Source: an uncultured Porphyromonadaceae bacterium (GTDB lineage Bacteria > Bacteroidota > Bacteroidia > Bacteroidales > Muribaculaceae). From it: DNA of 6,990 bases. Of this stretch, positions 6,943-6,990 are shown piece by piece. Numbering within the stretch: the stretch's first letter is position 1; every line of letters starts with the position of its first letter. Below the pieces are notes generated by a model that was given only the letters and a program-made list of their open reading frames with translations, was not told the DNA's origin and made no database searches. The stretch covers positions 1 through 6,990 of the forward strand of contig URLF01000112.1 of NCBI GenBank assembly GCA_900548705.1, in the 5' to 3' direction. The position numbers were made by a program, and so were the translations under genes.

Positions 6943-6977
6943 CAAAATTACAAAAAATCTTCCGACGTTACGGCAAA
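6943..6977 (-). promoter_or_regulatory. Candidate Bacteroidota-type promoter for the cvpA-suf operon
   Basis: Read on the - strand, TAATTTTG at 6950-6943 matches the Bacteroidota -7 consensus TAnnTTTG exactly. An upstream TTTG (-33 type) lies at 6977-6974, separated by 23 bases, slightly longer than the usual spacing of about 19-21. The predicted start of transcription would leave only about 8 bases before the cvpA ATG, which is short. The region is AT-rich and low in complexity, so a chance match is possible and the true promoter may lie beyond the window edge. Confidence 0.35.
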
Positions 6978-6990
6978 AACCGCCAACTTT

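Noticed and set aside
1..6990. CRISPR array, tRNA or rRNA genes, insertion sequences
   Set aside because: I looked for regularly spaced repeats, cloverleaf-like segments and transposase motifs on both strands and saw none. Nearly all of the window is accounted for by protein genes.

Overview
The window reads as chromosomal DNA from the phylum Bacteroidota, most likely order Bacteroidales (a gut lineage such as Muribaculaceae or a relative is plausible). This is inferred from four things: the protein flavour of the Suf proteins, a cvpA-like gene directly upstream of sufB, a TAnnTTTG-type promoter match at the right edge, and mostly weak Shine-Dalgarno signals. The genus cannot be fixed from the sequence alone.

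Left part (1-1373, + strand): a tightly spaced two-gene module. The first gene is the C-terminal part of an SMC/ABC-type ATPase of the AAA_15/AAA_21 kind; its start and Walker A lie left of the window. Two bases after its stop begins a DUF3226 protein with a TOPRIM-like layout (VEG motif, then DAD). An OLD-type ATPase next to a separate TOPRIM-like protein resembles the split architecture of PARIS-type (AriA/AriB) antiphage systems, although PARIS itself uses a DUF4435 partner. This is the only accessory-looking module and the best candidate for an under-described system. A defensive role is inference.

Middle gap (1374-1511): 138 bases between convergent genes. It holds a strong 16-bp-stem hairpin with a T-rich tail on the + strand, nested inside a perfect 9-bp outer inverted repeat. 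It probably ends transcription of the + strand module and perhaps also of the suf operon.

Right part (1512-6930, - strand): a housekeeping iron-sulfur cluster assembly operon, in transcription order cvpA-like, sufB, sufC, sufD, sufS. SufS removes sulfur from cysteine and holds it as a persulfide. The SufB-SufC-SufD complex builds the Fe-S cluster, with ATP hydrolysis by SufC. All key residues I could line up with the E. coli proteins are present. Gaps are short (6, 72, 2 and 22 bases). No sufE or sufU sulfur-transfer partner is in the window. The cvpA-like gene carries an apparent single-base insertion in a G5 run; removing one G restores a full-length 158-residue four-helix membrane protein. 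A candidate operon promoter lies just upstream, at the right edge.

I saw no tRNA, rRNA, CRISPR array or insertion sequence. No gene-free stretch exceeds 300 bases.
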